Assembly: GCA_001772615.1 (NCBI GenBank)
Contig: MEUZ01000007.1
Location: 62,001-126,000 of the forward strand
Source: a candidate division WWE3 bacterium RIFCSPHIGHO2_01_FULL_40_23
Lineage (GTDB): Bacteria > Patescibacteria > WWE3 > UBA101185 > 2-01-FULL-41-18
Direction: 5' to 3'
Length of the DNA: 64,000 bases
Shown piece by piece: positions 32,020 to 40,911 of the stretch (the stretch's first letter is position 1; each line of letters begins with the position of its first letter). The notes beneath the pieces were generated by a model. It saw only the letters and a list, made by a program, of their open reading frames with translations, did no database searches and had not been told where the DNA came from. A program made the position numbers and the translations under genes.

Positions 32020-34179
32020 CTAGATGTCTCCCTGCTCTTCCTTCTTTTGTCTAGGGTCAGTACCGCTAACGTATTTGCATTTGGGGTAATTACTGCATCC
32101 ATAGAAAATCTTTTTAAATCTTCCTCCCTTTTTAATCACAATATCCCCCTCTTTGCATAGCGGACACTTCATGCCGATTTTATCAAGATACGGCTTCGTA
32201 AATTTACAAGTCGGGTAATTACTGCATGCGATAAATTTCCCAAACCTCCCATCCTTAAACTTAAGATCACCCTCTTTACACTCCGGGCACTTCCCAAGCT
32301 GTGTTTCATCTAAAGTAATTGTTGCTCCATCTGAAAGTATTTCACCATTGCCTAAAGTTTGAGCATACTTGCAGTCAGGAAAGTTTGAACAGCTTTTAAA
32401 CCTTCCAAACTTTCCGAGCTTTATAACCAAACTACTCCCGCAAAGCGGGCATTTTTCTTCGGTTTCTTCTAAAACGGTAAAATCTTTTTTATTAAGAATT
32501 AGATCCTTTGATTCCACATCTTTTATAAAAGGATCATAAAAATCTTTGATAACTTTAACCCATTTAAGCTTGCCTTCCGCGATTTCATCAAGACTCTCCT
32601 CCACCGCTTTTGTAAAATTATAATCAACAACTTCAGGAAAATGAGAAACCAGAAGCTTTGTCACAACAAAACCAAGATCTAAAGGGTATAAATTTTTGCC
32701 ATCCTTTGCCACGTAACCGCGATCAAGAATAGTTGTAATTGTGGGCGCGTAAGTTGAAGGCCTGCCTATCCCTTTTTCCTCCAAAGCCTTAATTAGTGAT
32801 GCCTCCGTGTATCTTGGTTTAGGCTCCGTGAAATGCTGCTGCGGCTTAAACTCCGCTGCTATAACCTTCTCTGCTTCCTTAAGATCGGGCAACAAAGAGC
32901 CTTCCTCCTTTGAAGCGTCATCCTCATCAATGCTTTTATACACTTTCTGCCAGCCGTCAAATTTTATCTTTGAGTCCACTGATTTAAATCTAAAATTGTT
33001 ATCCCCACTGTTCACAATTACCGTTACCTGATCAAAAACTGCGGGAGTCATCTGCGAAGACAAGGCTCTCTGCCAAATAATCCGATAAAGCTTTTTCTCA
33101 TCCGCGTTGATATCAGCCTCTTTTAAAGACAGCAGCCCGGGGTTAGTTGGTCGTATAGCTTCATGCGCCTCCTGGGCATTTCTCTGCCTTGTTTTATAAA
33201 AATTAGGTTTAACAGGAAGGTAGGGCGCCCCGTATTCTTTTGAAATAAAATCCCTTGCATGGTTAAGGAAGGAACCGGAAAGGTTTAAAGAATCAGTTCT
33301 GTGGTAAGTTATGTATCCTTGCTCAAAGAGCTTTTGGGCGGCACTCATGGTTCTTTTAGCCGTAAAGCCAAATCTACTCACTGCCGCCTGCTGGAGAGTT
33401 GAGGTAGTAAAAGGCGGGTACGGGTTTCTTTTTTTCTCGGTTTTTTCAACAGAAAATATGTAAAACGAGTCATTTTGGAACTCATTCAGCCTTGATAGAA
33501 CCCCGTTCATCTCTTTTTCAGATGATATCTCAACCTTTTTCCCGTTGATTTCAAAAAGAAAGGCCGAAAACCGCTCTTTCCGCCCAGTCTCAAAAATTCC
33601 CTCAAGACTCCAATACTCCTCTGGTTTAAAATTTCTCCTCTCATCCTCCCTTTCAACAACAAGCCTCACGGCCACACTCTGAACGCGTCCAGCCGAGAGT
33701 CCATACCTAATCTTCTTCCATAAAAGTGGGGAAAGTTTGTATCCGACTATCCGATCAAGAACCCTTCTTGCCTGCTGCGCGTCTATCAGATCTTCATCAA
33801 GCTTTCTTGACTCTTTAAAGGCTGAAAGAACCGCGTCTTTGGTAATTTCATGAAAAATGACTCTTTTATATGAGGGTTTAGTCTTTCCTGAAATTGAGTT
33901 TAAGACATGCCACGCTATTGCTTCCCCTTCTCTATCAGGGTCAGTTGCAAGGATAAGCTCCCCTGCTTTTTCAGCTTTACCTTTAAGCGCTGAAATTATC
34001 TTTTTTGCCTTAGGAGAAATCACATATTTAGGCTCAAAGTCTTTGTCCACATCCACACCAAGCTCGCTTTTTGGAAGATCTCTTACATGCCCCATGGAGG
34101 CTTCCACTTCATATTCCTTTCCAAGAAATTTAGACAGAGTTTTAGCTTTTGTAGGCGATTCAACAATTACTAAGTCCAT
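32020..34179 (-). CDS. topA: DNA topoisomerase I
   Basis: Type IA topoisomerase relaxing negative supercoils. From the ATG at 34179 (719 residues): Toprim domain (IVESPTKAKT, DPDREGEAIAWH), active-site Tyr in GYITYHRTDS, and three C-terminal four-Cys zinc ribbons (each CPxC...CSNxPxC). Follows dprA by 43 bases on the same strand. Confidence 0.97.
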   Translation of the reverse strand: MDLVIVESPTKAKTLSKFLGKEYEVEASMGHVRDLPKSELGVDVDKDFEPKYVISPKAKKIISALKGKAEKAGELILATDPDREGEAIAWHVLNSISGKTKPSYKRVIFHEITKDAVLSAFKESRKLDEDLIDAQQARRVLDRIVGYKLSPLLWKKIRYGLSAGRVQSVAVRLVVEREDERRNFKPEEYWSLEGIFETGRKERFSAFLFEINGKKVEISSEKEMNGVLSRLNEFQNDSFYIFSVEKTEKKRNPYPPFTTSTLQQAAVSRFGFTAKRTMSAAQKLFEQGYITYHRTDSLNLSGSFLNHARDFISKEYGAPYLPVKPNFYKTRQRNAQEAHEAIRPTNPGLLSLKEADINADEKKLYRIIWQRALSSQMTPAVFDQVTVIVNSGDNNFRFKSVDSKIKFDGWQKVYKSIDEDDASKEEGSLLPDLKEAEKVIAAEFKPQQHFTEPKPRYTEASLIKALEEKGIGRPSTYAPTITTILDRGYVAKDGKNLYPLDLGFVVTKLLVSHFPEVVDYNFTKAVEESLDEIAEGKLKWVKVIKDFYDPFIKDVESKDLILNKKDFTVLEETEEKCPLCGSSLVIKLGKFGRFKSCSNFPDCKYAQTLGNGEILSDGATITLDETQLGKCPECKEGDLKFKDGRFGKFIACSNYPTCKFTKPYLDKIGMKCPLCKEGDIVIKKGGRFKKIFYGCSNYPKCKYVSGTDPRQKKEEQGDI

Positions 34180-34221
34180 ATTTATAAACGCTAGCACATA
34201 AAGCAGGTAACTAAAAGAAGC

Positions 34222-35082
34222 CTATTTTACATTAAAGATTTTATCTCGGTCAATTTTAATGAGCCCTTTCATTTCAAGAATGGTTAGACAGGGAAGAACT
34301 TTTACAGCCGGCTCATTAAGAGAAAGGGTCAAATCCTCAAGAAGTGTTCCGCCCGAACTTATATTTTTATACACCTTTTCTTCAAAACTCCCCTCTGTTA
34401 ACCTTATTTTACTTTTCAATACACTTTTTTTAATCCTTAAAGCTTCAAAAATCTCATCCGCGCAAGTTACAAGGTTTGCTCCGTCGCGAATATACTTATG
34501 ACAACCCGCGCTTAAGTCCGAAAAAATGCTTCCCGGAACCACAAAAACCTCCTTACCAAGGTTTACAGCCGCTTTTACAGTATGAGATGTACCCGATTTT
34601 TCGGATGCTTCAATAACAAGGACGGCTCTTGAAAGGGCGGCCATTAAAAAATCCCTTTCGGGAAAAGAAGCCTTTGTTGAGTCCTCATCCGGCTCATATG
34701 CTGAGATTAAAGCGCCCTGACCACTCTCAACAATTCTTCTTGCCGTATCAAAATTGCTTAAGGGTCTAATTTTATTAATACCTGAACCAAGAACAGCAAT
34801 AGTCCTCCCTCCCAAATCAAGGGCAAGTTTTTGGGCTGTTACATCAACTCCAAAGGCAAGCCCGGAAATAATAGTTAAACCCGCACCGACAAGCTCCGAA
34901 ACAATGCTTTCAATACAATTCTCCCCATACTTTGACATTCTCCTGCTGCCAACTACGCAAATCCCCTCAAAGTCGCTCTCTAATATGTTCCCGGTGTAGT
35001 ATAATCTTTCGGTCATTCCTTTAATATCTTGTAAGTGTTTACGGTACAAGCCGTCCTCTTTTTTAAGTATTCTGATTTGCAT
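34222..35082 (-). CDS. dprA: DNA processing protein DprA
   Basis: Loads RecA on incoming single-stranded DNA in natural transformation. 286 residues with the Rossmann core (VGSRRMSKYGE, SGLAFGVD, GSGINKIRP) and a C-terminal winged-helix-like segment (LTLSLNEPAVKVLPCLTILEMKGLI). Operon with topA, a common pairing. Promoter TTGACC-18 nt-TATATT lies eleven bases upstream. Confidence 0.95.
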   Translation of the reverse strand: MQIRILKKEDGLYRKHLQDIKGMTERLYYTGNILESDFEGICVVGSRRMSKYGENCIESIVSELVGAGLTIISGLAFGVDVTAQKLALDLGGRTIAVLGSGINKIRPLSNFDTARRIVESGQGALISAYEPDEDSTKASFPERDFLMAALSRAVLVIEASEKSGTSHTVKAAVNLGKEVFVVPGSIFSDLSAGCHKYIRDGANLVTCADEIFEALRIKKSVLKSKIRLTEGSFEEKVYKNISSGGTLLEDLTLSLNEPAVKVLPCLTILEMKGLIKIDRDKIFNVK

Positions 35083-35088
35083 AGATAT

Positions 35089-35123
35089 ATTACAATATAC
35101 ATTGTAATGTAGTTAGTGGTCAA
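35089..35123 (-). promoter_or_regulatory. dprA promoter with inverted-repeat operator
   Basis: Minus TTGACC (35123-35118), 18-nt spacer, TATATT (35099-35094). The inverted repeat ATTACAAT-4 nt-ATTGTAAT (35089-35108) covers the -10 box and could bind a repressor. Confidence 0.5.
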
Positions 35124-35192
35124 GTTGAATAGAAAATAACAACGAAAAGGTGTAATATATCCCTCATCAAAAACCTGGTAAGGAGAGAGGAA

Positions 35193-35414
35193 ATGACCGT
35201 ACAGATCTATGTGATCGTAGGCCTGAAGAATAGAAGGGTGGGCACGGGAACAATCTTAACGAGAGATCCGCTACTCGTTGAGGTCCGGGAACTCAACCAA
35301 GGCTTCAGTCTGGAAGGTTTGAGAGGTCGCCATATCACCCTGACAATGGGTCAATGGTGCACAGAAGGCGAACTCAAAATCGAGAACCTTGCCGCGCAAA
35401 CTTTCTCGCTTTAA
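35193..35414 (+). CDS. Orphan small beta-rich protein
   Basis: 73 residues with alternating hydrophobic strands (VQIYVIVGLKNRRVGTG, LVEVRELNQG) like a small beta-barrel; no membrane helix, no known family. AAGGAGAG precedes ATG. Single-gene unit divergent from dprA, closed by its own terminator. Confidence 0.72.
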   Translation: MTVQIYVIVGLKNRRVGTGTILTRDPLLVEVRELNQGFSLEGLRGRHITLTMGQWCTEGELKIENLAAQTFSL

Positions 35415-35421
35415 TACTCAA

Positions 35422-35460
35422 AGCCCCGAGTTCCTCCTTACTCGGGGTCTTTCTTCTTTT
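35422..35460 (+). terminator. Intrinsic terminator
   Basis: GCCCCGAGT/ACTCGGGG stem followed by TCTTTCTTCTTTT. Confidence 0.9.
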
Positions 35461-35496
35461 CACAAAAACCGCCTACTGATAAATTATTTTTTCAGT

Positions 35497-37350
35497 CTAC
35501 TTAAACCAGTAATCCAGTATTTCCCTTGCCACGGGAGCGGCGTCCGTTGAACCGCTTCCGCCACCCTCAAGAAATACAGTTAAAACAATGCTCGGATCGT
35601 CATACGGCCCAAAAACCGTAAACCAAGCGTGAGTTTTATCACCTATTTCCACAGGATTTCCAAATTCAGCCGTACCGGTTTTTCCCGCGAGCTCAATGTC
35701 TGGATGTTTCAACTCAAAATCAAAGAATGGGTACGCTGTTCCCCCATCTATCATAACCATCTTCATACCCTCTCTCACTACGTTAATAAAATATGAGTCA
35801 GAAGTTTCCTCAATGATAAGCTTTGGCTCAATAGGAGGCTCTCCTTCAATATTTTTGACAAGATATGGTTTATAAACCTTGCCTTTATTTGCAAAAAAAG
35901 CGGTCATTGCATTCACCTGTAAGGGGGTAGCAAGAATATTTCCCTGCCCGATTGAAGTTATGTAAGTATCTCCAAGGTACCAGTCTTCATCTCTATCCGC
36001 TTTTTTCCAGTCAGGATCGGGGAAAAGACCCTTTACCTCCCCTTCCACATCAATCCCAAGCTCTTTTCCAAACCCCAACTTCTTTGCCTCAATTGAAAGA
36101 TACTCAATCCCCATCCCTTTTTGAACCCCGTAACCGCCCGAAACAGTATAAAAAAAGGTGTCACAGGAAATCTGAATTGCCCTTTTTACATCAATCAGAC
36201 CCCTTCCCCCGCTGTACCAATCTCTAAAAAAACTCCCCCCGACAAAAATACTTCCCGGGCAGTCAACAAGCGATTTTTCATTAATAACTCCGCTTTTTAG
36301 AGCTGCCAATGCGGAAACCATTTTAAAAGTTGAGCCGGGCGGATAAGTTGCGCTAACTACCCTATTAAAAAAGGGCTTATTCGGGTCATTGGCAAGCTTT
36401 TCAAACTCCATATCCGAAATCCCCGTTGAAAAAAGATTCGGATTAAACGAAGGATAGCTTGCAAACGCAAGAATACCGCCCGTTTTTGGGTCAGTCGCAA
36501 TTACAGCACCTCCCGTTGCGCGATCAGTTTTGGCATTTAAAACTTTTGGCATTTTTCTATCAACAGCTTTTTTTAAAACTGAGAAAGATACTTCCTGTAA
36601 CCCTTTGTCAATATTAAGATAAATGCCTTTGCCGTTTCCCGGGGTTTTCTCCGCTATTTGGGTAAAGAATGTTCCTGATGAATTAATCTGAATAATTTTA
36701 CTTCCCGGTGAGCCGTGAAGATGCTTTTCATAGCTTTTTTCTATTCCTGATTTTCCGACTTTATCACCGCTTTCCCCTTCGCCAATAAAACCTAAAACAT
36801 GCGCAAAACTTTCAGGAAAAAGATACTCTCTAACAGGATCAACTTGCGTCGAAATCCCCAAAAGGTTCCCAATCCTCCCCTCAACTTTAATAATGTCATC
36901 TCTTGATAAATTTGTAGCAACTGTTACTTGGGTAAAGCCTTTTTCTATCTGTTCATTTGCATACCCCACATCAATCTCAACAAGCTTTGAAACCTCGTTT
37001 ACAACATCTTTACATGAGTTTTGGCATTGAACCGTATTAAGCTCAATACTAAAACCCGGCTTATTTCTCGCCACAACTTCACGGTTTCTGTCATATATAA
37101 CACCCCTTCCCGCTCTCAAAAATGAATATCTGATACTGTTTCCCTCCGAGAGTGAAAGATTTTTGTCCCCCTCCAAAACCTGAAGATAAAAAACCCTGCC
37201 GACAAGAAGGAGCATAAAGAAAACAAAAAGCAGATGCGGAAGAACCAGCTCCCACCCCGAGGAAGCCAAAAAAGCCGGTCTTATAACCTCTTTAGGAATA
37301 CTTTTAGAACGCTTAGGCGTTATTCTTTCAATTTCGTGAAACTGAATCAT
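35497..37350 (-). CDS. mrdA: Penicillin-binding protein 2 (transpeptidase)
   Basis: Class B PBP for lateral wall synthesis with the MreBCD/RodA machinery. 617 residues from the ATG at 37350. One membrane helix (about 40-60), dimerisation domain, then transpeptidase motifs STFK (in PPGSTFKM), SCD in place of SxN, and KTG (GKTGTAEF). Overlaps mreD by 23 bases. rodA is not adjacent. Confidence 0.96.
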   Translation of the reverse strand: MIQFHEIERITPKRSKSIPKEVIRPAFLASSGWELVLPHLLFVFFMLLLVGRVFYLQVLEGDKNLSLSEGNSIRYSFLRAGRGVIYDRNREVVARNKPGFSIELNTVQCQNSCKDVVNEVSKLVEIDVGYANEQIEKGFTQVTVATNLSRDDIIKVEGRIGNLLGISTQVDPVREYLFPESFAHVLGFIGEGESGDKVGKSGIEKSYEKHLHGSPGSKIIQINSSGTFFTQIAEKTPGNGKGIYLNIDKGLQEVSFSVLKKAVDRKMPKVLNAKTDRATGGAVIATDPKTGGILAFASYPSFNPNLFSTGISDMEFEKLANDPNKPFFNRVVSATYPPGSTFKMVSALAALKSGVINEKSLVDCPGSIFVGGSFFRDWYSGGRGLIDVKRAIQISCDTFFYTVSGGYGVQKGMGIEYLSIEAKKLGFGKELGIDVEGEVKGLFPDPDWKKADRDEDWYLGDTYITSIGQGNILATPLQVNAMTAFFANKGKVYKPYLVKNIEGEPPIEPKLIIEETSDSYFINVVREGMKMVMIDGGTAYPFFDFELKHPDIELAGKTGTAEFGNPVEIGDKTHAWFTVFGPYDDPSIVLTVFLEGGGSGSTDAAPVAREILDYWFK

Positions 37351-37774
37351 CCTTTTTAAAAATACCGTTAAACCACGAACCAAAAGGAAGCAATGCAAAG
37401 AAAAAAGCCAAATTTAAAGGTACTAGAAAATATGGATCGGGAATATTGAGCCTTGGAAAATTAACAAGAAAATTAAATAAAAGAAAAGAAACGGCACATA
37501 GGATGGGGAGTAAAAATACATTTGAACCCAGAAATTTTCTTACGATAAGTATAAAAAGAGCCGTAAGAGACATACAAAGCGCGTATATACCAAATCTTTC
37601 CGTACCTAAAAAATCAAGAAGCAACCCTCCGTAAAAGAGCGACATTAAAGCGAGTTTCTCATTTCCGAGTATAAAAAAGCCCAAACTGAACAAAAAAATT
37701 AAATTAATTCCAAAAACCGAAGACTGAATTAACGCGAATATTAAAAGGACAACAAATAATATAAATGTTTTCAT
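37328..37774 (-). CDS. mreD: Rod shape-determining protein MreD
   Basis: Hydrophobic 148-residue protein with about five membrane helices, in the expected place between mreC and mrdA. Sequence is poorly conserved, so context carries the call. I chose the ATG at 37774 (MKTFILFVV); the longer frame to 37828 reads through a REP-like palindrome. Confidence 0.85.
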   Translation of the reverse strand: MKTFILFVVLLIFALIQSSVFGINLIFLFSLGFFILGNEKLALMSLFYGGLLLDFLGTERFGIYALCMSLTALFILIVRKFLGSNVFLLPILCAVSFLLFNFLVNFPRLNIPDPYFLVPLNLAFFFALLPFGSWFNGIFKKDDSVSRN

Positions 37775-37780
37775 CTTTGT

Positions 37781-37823
37781 CATTCCCGTGCCTGTCCGCC
37801 TCTGGCGGGAAAACGGGAATCTC
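37781..37823. repeat. REP-like palindrome inside the mre operon
   Basis: CATTCCCGT...CCGCCTCTGGCGGG...ACGGGAAT, lying between mreC and mreD. Confidence 0.72.
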
Positions 37824-37842
37824 GCCAACTCTTTTTAGCGCC

Positions 37843-38628
37843 TCATTTAACTACCACAAATAAACGATCAAGCCTGCCAAAGTCCATAGAAACTTCAAGT
37901 TTGGCTTTTTTCAAAGGCTCCGACTTATCGTCAAAGACTTCAACCACTTTACCGACAAGAAGCCCGGGATCAAATATACCATCCCCGCCTGAAGTAACTA
38001 TATAATCGCCCACGTTTATCTCCTCATCCTGAAGGATTCTATCCATTATAAGAGAAGTACCATAGCTTCCTGTCACAAGTCCTTTGGTCCTTCCGTCAAC
38101 GCTCTGATCTGAAACTGCAACAGAAAGTTTAGGTGAGGTAATAAAAACAACAACTGCCCTCTCCTCAAAAGCATCCACAACGGAACCCACTAAAAAACCT
38201 TTGTATATAACTTCCTGGCCGGTGAGAACGCCATCTTTCTTGCCCTTGTCTATTAAAACTTCCGAGTTTTCATTATCAAAAGGAAGACCTATAACTCTTG
38301 CTTCTATAAGTTTGTCCCGCGAAACGAAGCTTCCTAAAGCAAGTTGTTCCCGAAGAACCTTGTTCTCATCTTCCAGCTCTTTAGTATTTGAAATCTTTGA
38401 AAAAAGGGACAAGTTCTCCTCGCGAAGCCTTAAGTTTTCATGTCTTATTTTCTTTAATGAAATAAAAAACTCAAAGGTTTTTCTTACCTCGTCCGCAATT
38501 TGATGCAGCCCGTAAGAAACCGGGTTGGAAACCTTGTGTGCAAAGTTTCTTAAAGGGGTAAAAACCCCCGTAAACCCAAGCAGGAAAATACATAAACTTA
38601 TAAAAAGATATTTTAAAGAAAGACTCAC
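37843..38628 (-). CDS. mreC: Rod shape-determining protein MreC
   Basis: 261 residues starting at GTG: one N-terminal membrane helix (about 5-22), a coiled coil (about 55-95) and two beta-barrel domains with family patterns ARVIGLP and GDYIVTSGGDGIFDPGL. Periplasmic-type scaffold that links MreB to PBP2. Ten bases after mreB. Confidence 0.95.
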   Translation of the reverse strand: MSLSLKYLFISLCIFLLGFTGVFTPLRNFAHKVSNPVSYGLHQIADEVRKTFEFFISLKKIRHENLRLREENLSLFSKISNTKELEDENKVLREQLALGSFVSRDKLIEARVIGLPFDNENSEVLIDKGKKDGVLTGQEVIYKGFLVGSVVDAFEERAVVVFITSPKLSVAVSDQSVDGRTKGLVTGSYGTSLIMDRILQDEEINVGDYIVTSGGDGIFDPGLLVGKVVEVFDDKSEPLKKAKLEVSMDFGRLDRLFVVVK

Positions 38629-38637
38629 GATTGCAGT

Positions 38638-39678
38638 TTAAATCACCTTGACTCTTTTAAGCAATTCCAAGTCTTCAAGCACTATCCCGCACCCCCTTAC
38701 AACACATGTCAAGGGATCCTTAGCAAGAGTAACGGGCATTTTTGTTTCTTCTGACATAAAGACATCAATTCCTTTGATTAAGGACGTGCCGCCCGCAAGC
38801 GTTATGCCGCTCTTTAAGATGTCCGCAACAAGCTCGGGGGGAGTTTCCTCAATAGCATCTTTAACCGCGTTGACTATTGTGTTTAAAGGACCTTTTAATG
38901 CCTCTCTTATCTCATACGCGGTCACTTCAACGGATCTCGGAAGGCCCGTTTTTAAATCTCTGCCTCTTAAAAGAGCTTTATCCTCTCTTTCATTAGGATA
39001 AGGAAAGGCGTTTCCAAGCTGAATTTTAATTTCTTCCGCGGTTCTGTCTCCAACCAGAAGGTTTAACTTAGCCCTTGCGTAATTAATAATCTCCTGATCA
39101 AGCTCATCACCTGCGACTCTTAACGATTTATTAGTTACAACACCGCCTAATGAAATTACCGCTATTTCGCTTGTACCCCCGCCCATGTCAACAATCATGC
39201 TTCCCTGCGGCTCTGAAATGGGAAGATTAGCTCCAATTGCAGCGGCCATAGGTTCTTCTACTAAAAAGACTCTTCTTGCGCCTGCGCTTAAAGAAGCATC
39301 AACCACCGCTTTTCTTTCAACTTCGGTAATGCCCGAAGGCACTCCGATAACAACCCTTGGCCTTGGAATCTTTAAAAAAGTGGAGGGCATCTCGTGAACT
39401 TTTTTAATAAAGTAAGAAAGCATTTTTTCCACAACATAAAAGTCTGAAATGACGCCGTCCCTTAAAGGCCTTATTGCGGCAATTGCAGCGGGAGTTTTCC
39501 CAAGCATTCTTTTTGCTTCGTAGCCAACAGCCTGCACTTCTTTTGTTTTTTTATGGATTGCAACAACGGAAGGCTCACGTATGAGTATACCCTTCCCTCG
39601 TACGTGAACAAGCGTGTTGGCCGTACCTAAATCAATGCCCATGTCATGGGAGAAAAATGAAAATATATTGTCCAGCAT
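38638..39678 (-). CDS. mreB: Rod shape-determining protein MreB
   Basis: Bacterial actin, 346 residues. Phosphate loop GIDLGTANTLVHVRGKGI, second loop VDMGGGTSEIAVISLGG and adenosine motif LAGGTSLIKG are intact. Organises wall synthesis; its presence suggests a rod-shaped or elongating cell. First gene of mreB-mreC-mreD-mrdA. Confidence 0.97.
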   Translation of the reverse strand: MLDNIFSFFSHDMGIDLGTANTLVHVRGKGILIREPSVVAIHKKTKEVQAVGYEAKRMLGKTPAAIAAIRPLRDGVISDFYVVEKMLSYFIKKVHEMPSTFLKIPRPRVVIGVPSGITEVERKAVVDASLSAGARRVFLVEEPMAAAIGANLPISEPQGSMIVDMGGGTSEIAVISLGGVVTNKSLRVAGDELDQEIINYARAKLNLLVGDRTAEEIKIQLGNAFPYPNEREDKALLRGRDLKTGLPRSVEVTAYEIREALKGPLNTIVNAVKDAIEETPPELVADILKSGITLAGGTSLIKGIDVFMSEETKMPVTLAKDPLTCVVRGCGIVLEDLELLKRVKVI

Positions 39679-39709
39679 ACTTTTTGGAGTTTAACATTCT
39701 GATGCTAAA

Positions 39710-39750
39710 ATAAAAAGGCTGGCTTCAAATTGGGCAGAGATCCCCAGCCT
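39710..39750 (-). terminator. Terminator-like hairpin in the mreB leader
   Basis: Minus strand AGGCTGG/CCAGCCT followed by TTTTTATTTT, ending about 30 bases before the mreB start. No minus-strand gene lies upstream, so it may attenuate mreB or end a short antisense RNA to def. Confidence 0.5.
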
Positions 39751-39762
39751 TACAGTAAAATT

Positions 39763-40302
39763 ATGGCATTAAAAGAGATAGTTAAAGTCCCAAATAAGGT
39801 TCTCATCACAAAGGCTGAAATAGCTTTGTTTGACGCTGAAACTAAATCCCTGGCTGAAGATCTTATACAAACGCTTAACGCGACCACAAAACCCAAAGGC
39901 GCAGGTCTTGCGGCCCCGCAGATTGGTGAATCAAAAAGAGTCTTTATTGCCAAAAAGTTCTCAAAGGACCCAAGTGATAGCGAAAAAGAAATTGAAACCA
40001 ACTTTATTTTTATTAATCCCGAGATTTTATCCCACTCCGAAGTTACCGATATAAACTGGGAGGGATGTCTTAGCATTCCCGACACTTATGGGCAGCTTGA
40101 GCGTTTTAAAAGGGTAAAAGTGAAGAGTTTTGATTTAAACGGGAACGAGTTCACACTTAAAGCCGAAGGCTTTTTCGCAAGAGTGATCCAGCATGAAATG
40201 GATCATATAAACGGGGTGTTATTTACTTCCAAGGTTATCGGGAAAACATTAACCGAAAAAGAGCTTGACGAACTGCAAGCGAAGGAAACTCAAGTTGAGT
40301 AG
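39763..40302 (+). CDS. def: Peptide deformylase
   Basis: Metalloenzyme removing N-terminal formyl groups. 179 residues from the ATG at 39763. Motif 1 GAGLAAPQ, motif 2 EGCLSIP (metal Cys) and motif 3 QHEMDH (metal His pair, catalytic Glu) are intact. Its usual partner fmt lies 610 bases downstream, separated by an opposing orphan gene. Confidence 0.96.
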   Translation: MALKEIVKVPNKVLITKAEIALFDAETKSLAEDLIQTLNATTKPKGAGLAAPQIGESKRVFIAKKFSKDPSDSEKEIETNFIFINPEILSHSEVTDINWEGCLSIPDTYGQLERFKRVKVKSFDLNGNEFTLKAEGFFARVIQHEMDHINGVLFTSKVIGKTLTEKELDELQAKETQVE

Positions 40303-40312
40303 CATTCCTTAA

Positions 40313-40350
40313 AAAGAAAGCGGCCGTGACACAAAAGTAATCACAGCCGC
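40313..40350 (-). terminator. Intrinsic terminator of the orphan at 40358
   Basis: Minus strand GCGGCTGTGA/TCACGGCCGC-type stem with one mismatch, followed by TTTCTTTTT. Confidence 0.78.
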
Positions 40351-40357
40351 CCAAAAC

Positions 40358-40813
40358 TTAAACAGTTGGGATGGTAGAGGAGAAGAACTTCAGCAGAGCA
40401 TCAGCTAATGTCCTTGCCTCGTCCAAAGTCAGCTCCATCTGGGCAATAGGAGCCATTTGCGGATCAGCAAGCATGTTCAGGGATGACGTGTTACGAATTA
40501 AAGTAACGCGAACAACATCCTCCATATCGGGCACATCTGGCTTAGCTAGAACAAATGAAACTGTGCCGTCAAGATCAGCCAGTAGATCCCTGAAAGGAAA
40601 ATCTGACCAACTGGATCCCCTTTTTTCAGGTTGAAAGCGCATCAAACCTTTGATGAACCCTTCTGGATTACCCTGCATCTTATAGACAAAGTGTCCTGTC
40701 TCCACACCGGACACAGTTATCTTGACGATCAGTACGCATGCTCCCCCACTTCCAACATACAGATCCGCCACCCAACTGCTGCCACTGAAATGGCACCCAT
40801 CAACTTTGAGCAT
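40358..40813 (-). CDS. Orphan protein inserted between def and fmt
   Basis: 151 residues, family unknown, soluble. Beta-rich N-terminal half (WVADLYVGSGGACVLIVKI) and a helical C-terminus (LTLDEARTLADALLKFF). The ATG at 40813 has AAAGGAGAG upstream. It runs against def and fmt and carries its own terminator, so it looks like a later insertion into a conserved pair. Confidence 0.77.
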   Translation of the reverse strand: MLKVDGCHFSGSSWVADLYVGSGGACVLIVKITVSGVETGHFVYKMQGNPEGFIKGLMRFQPEKRGSSWSDFPFRDLLADLDGTVSFVLAKPDVPDMEDVVRVTLIRNTSSLNMLADPQMAPIAQMELTLDEARTLADALLKFFSSTIPTV

Positions 40814-40911
40814 TGTAACTCTCCTTTGCATATTATAGGCTAATTGTTATTATAACCACCTTCTATATAATTTCAAGTGCGTAAAGACAATAAATATCAT
40901 AAAATTGAGAG

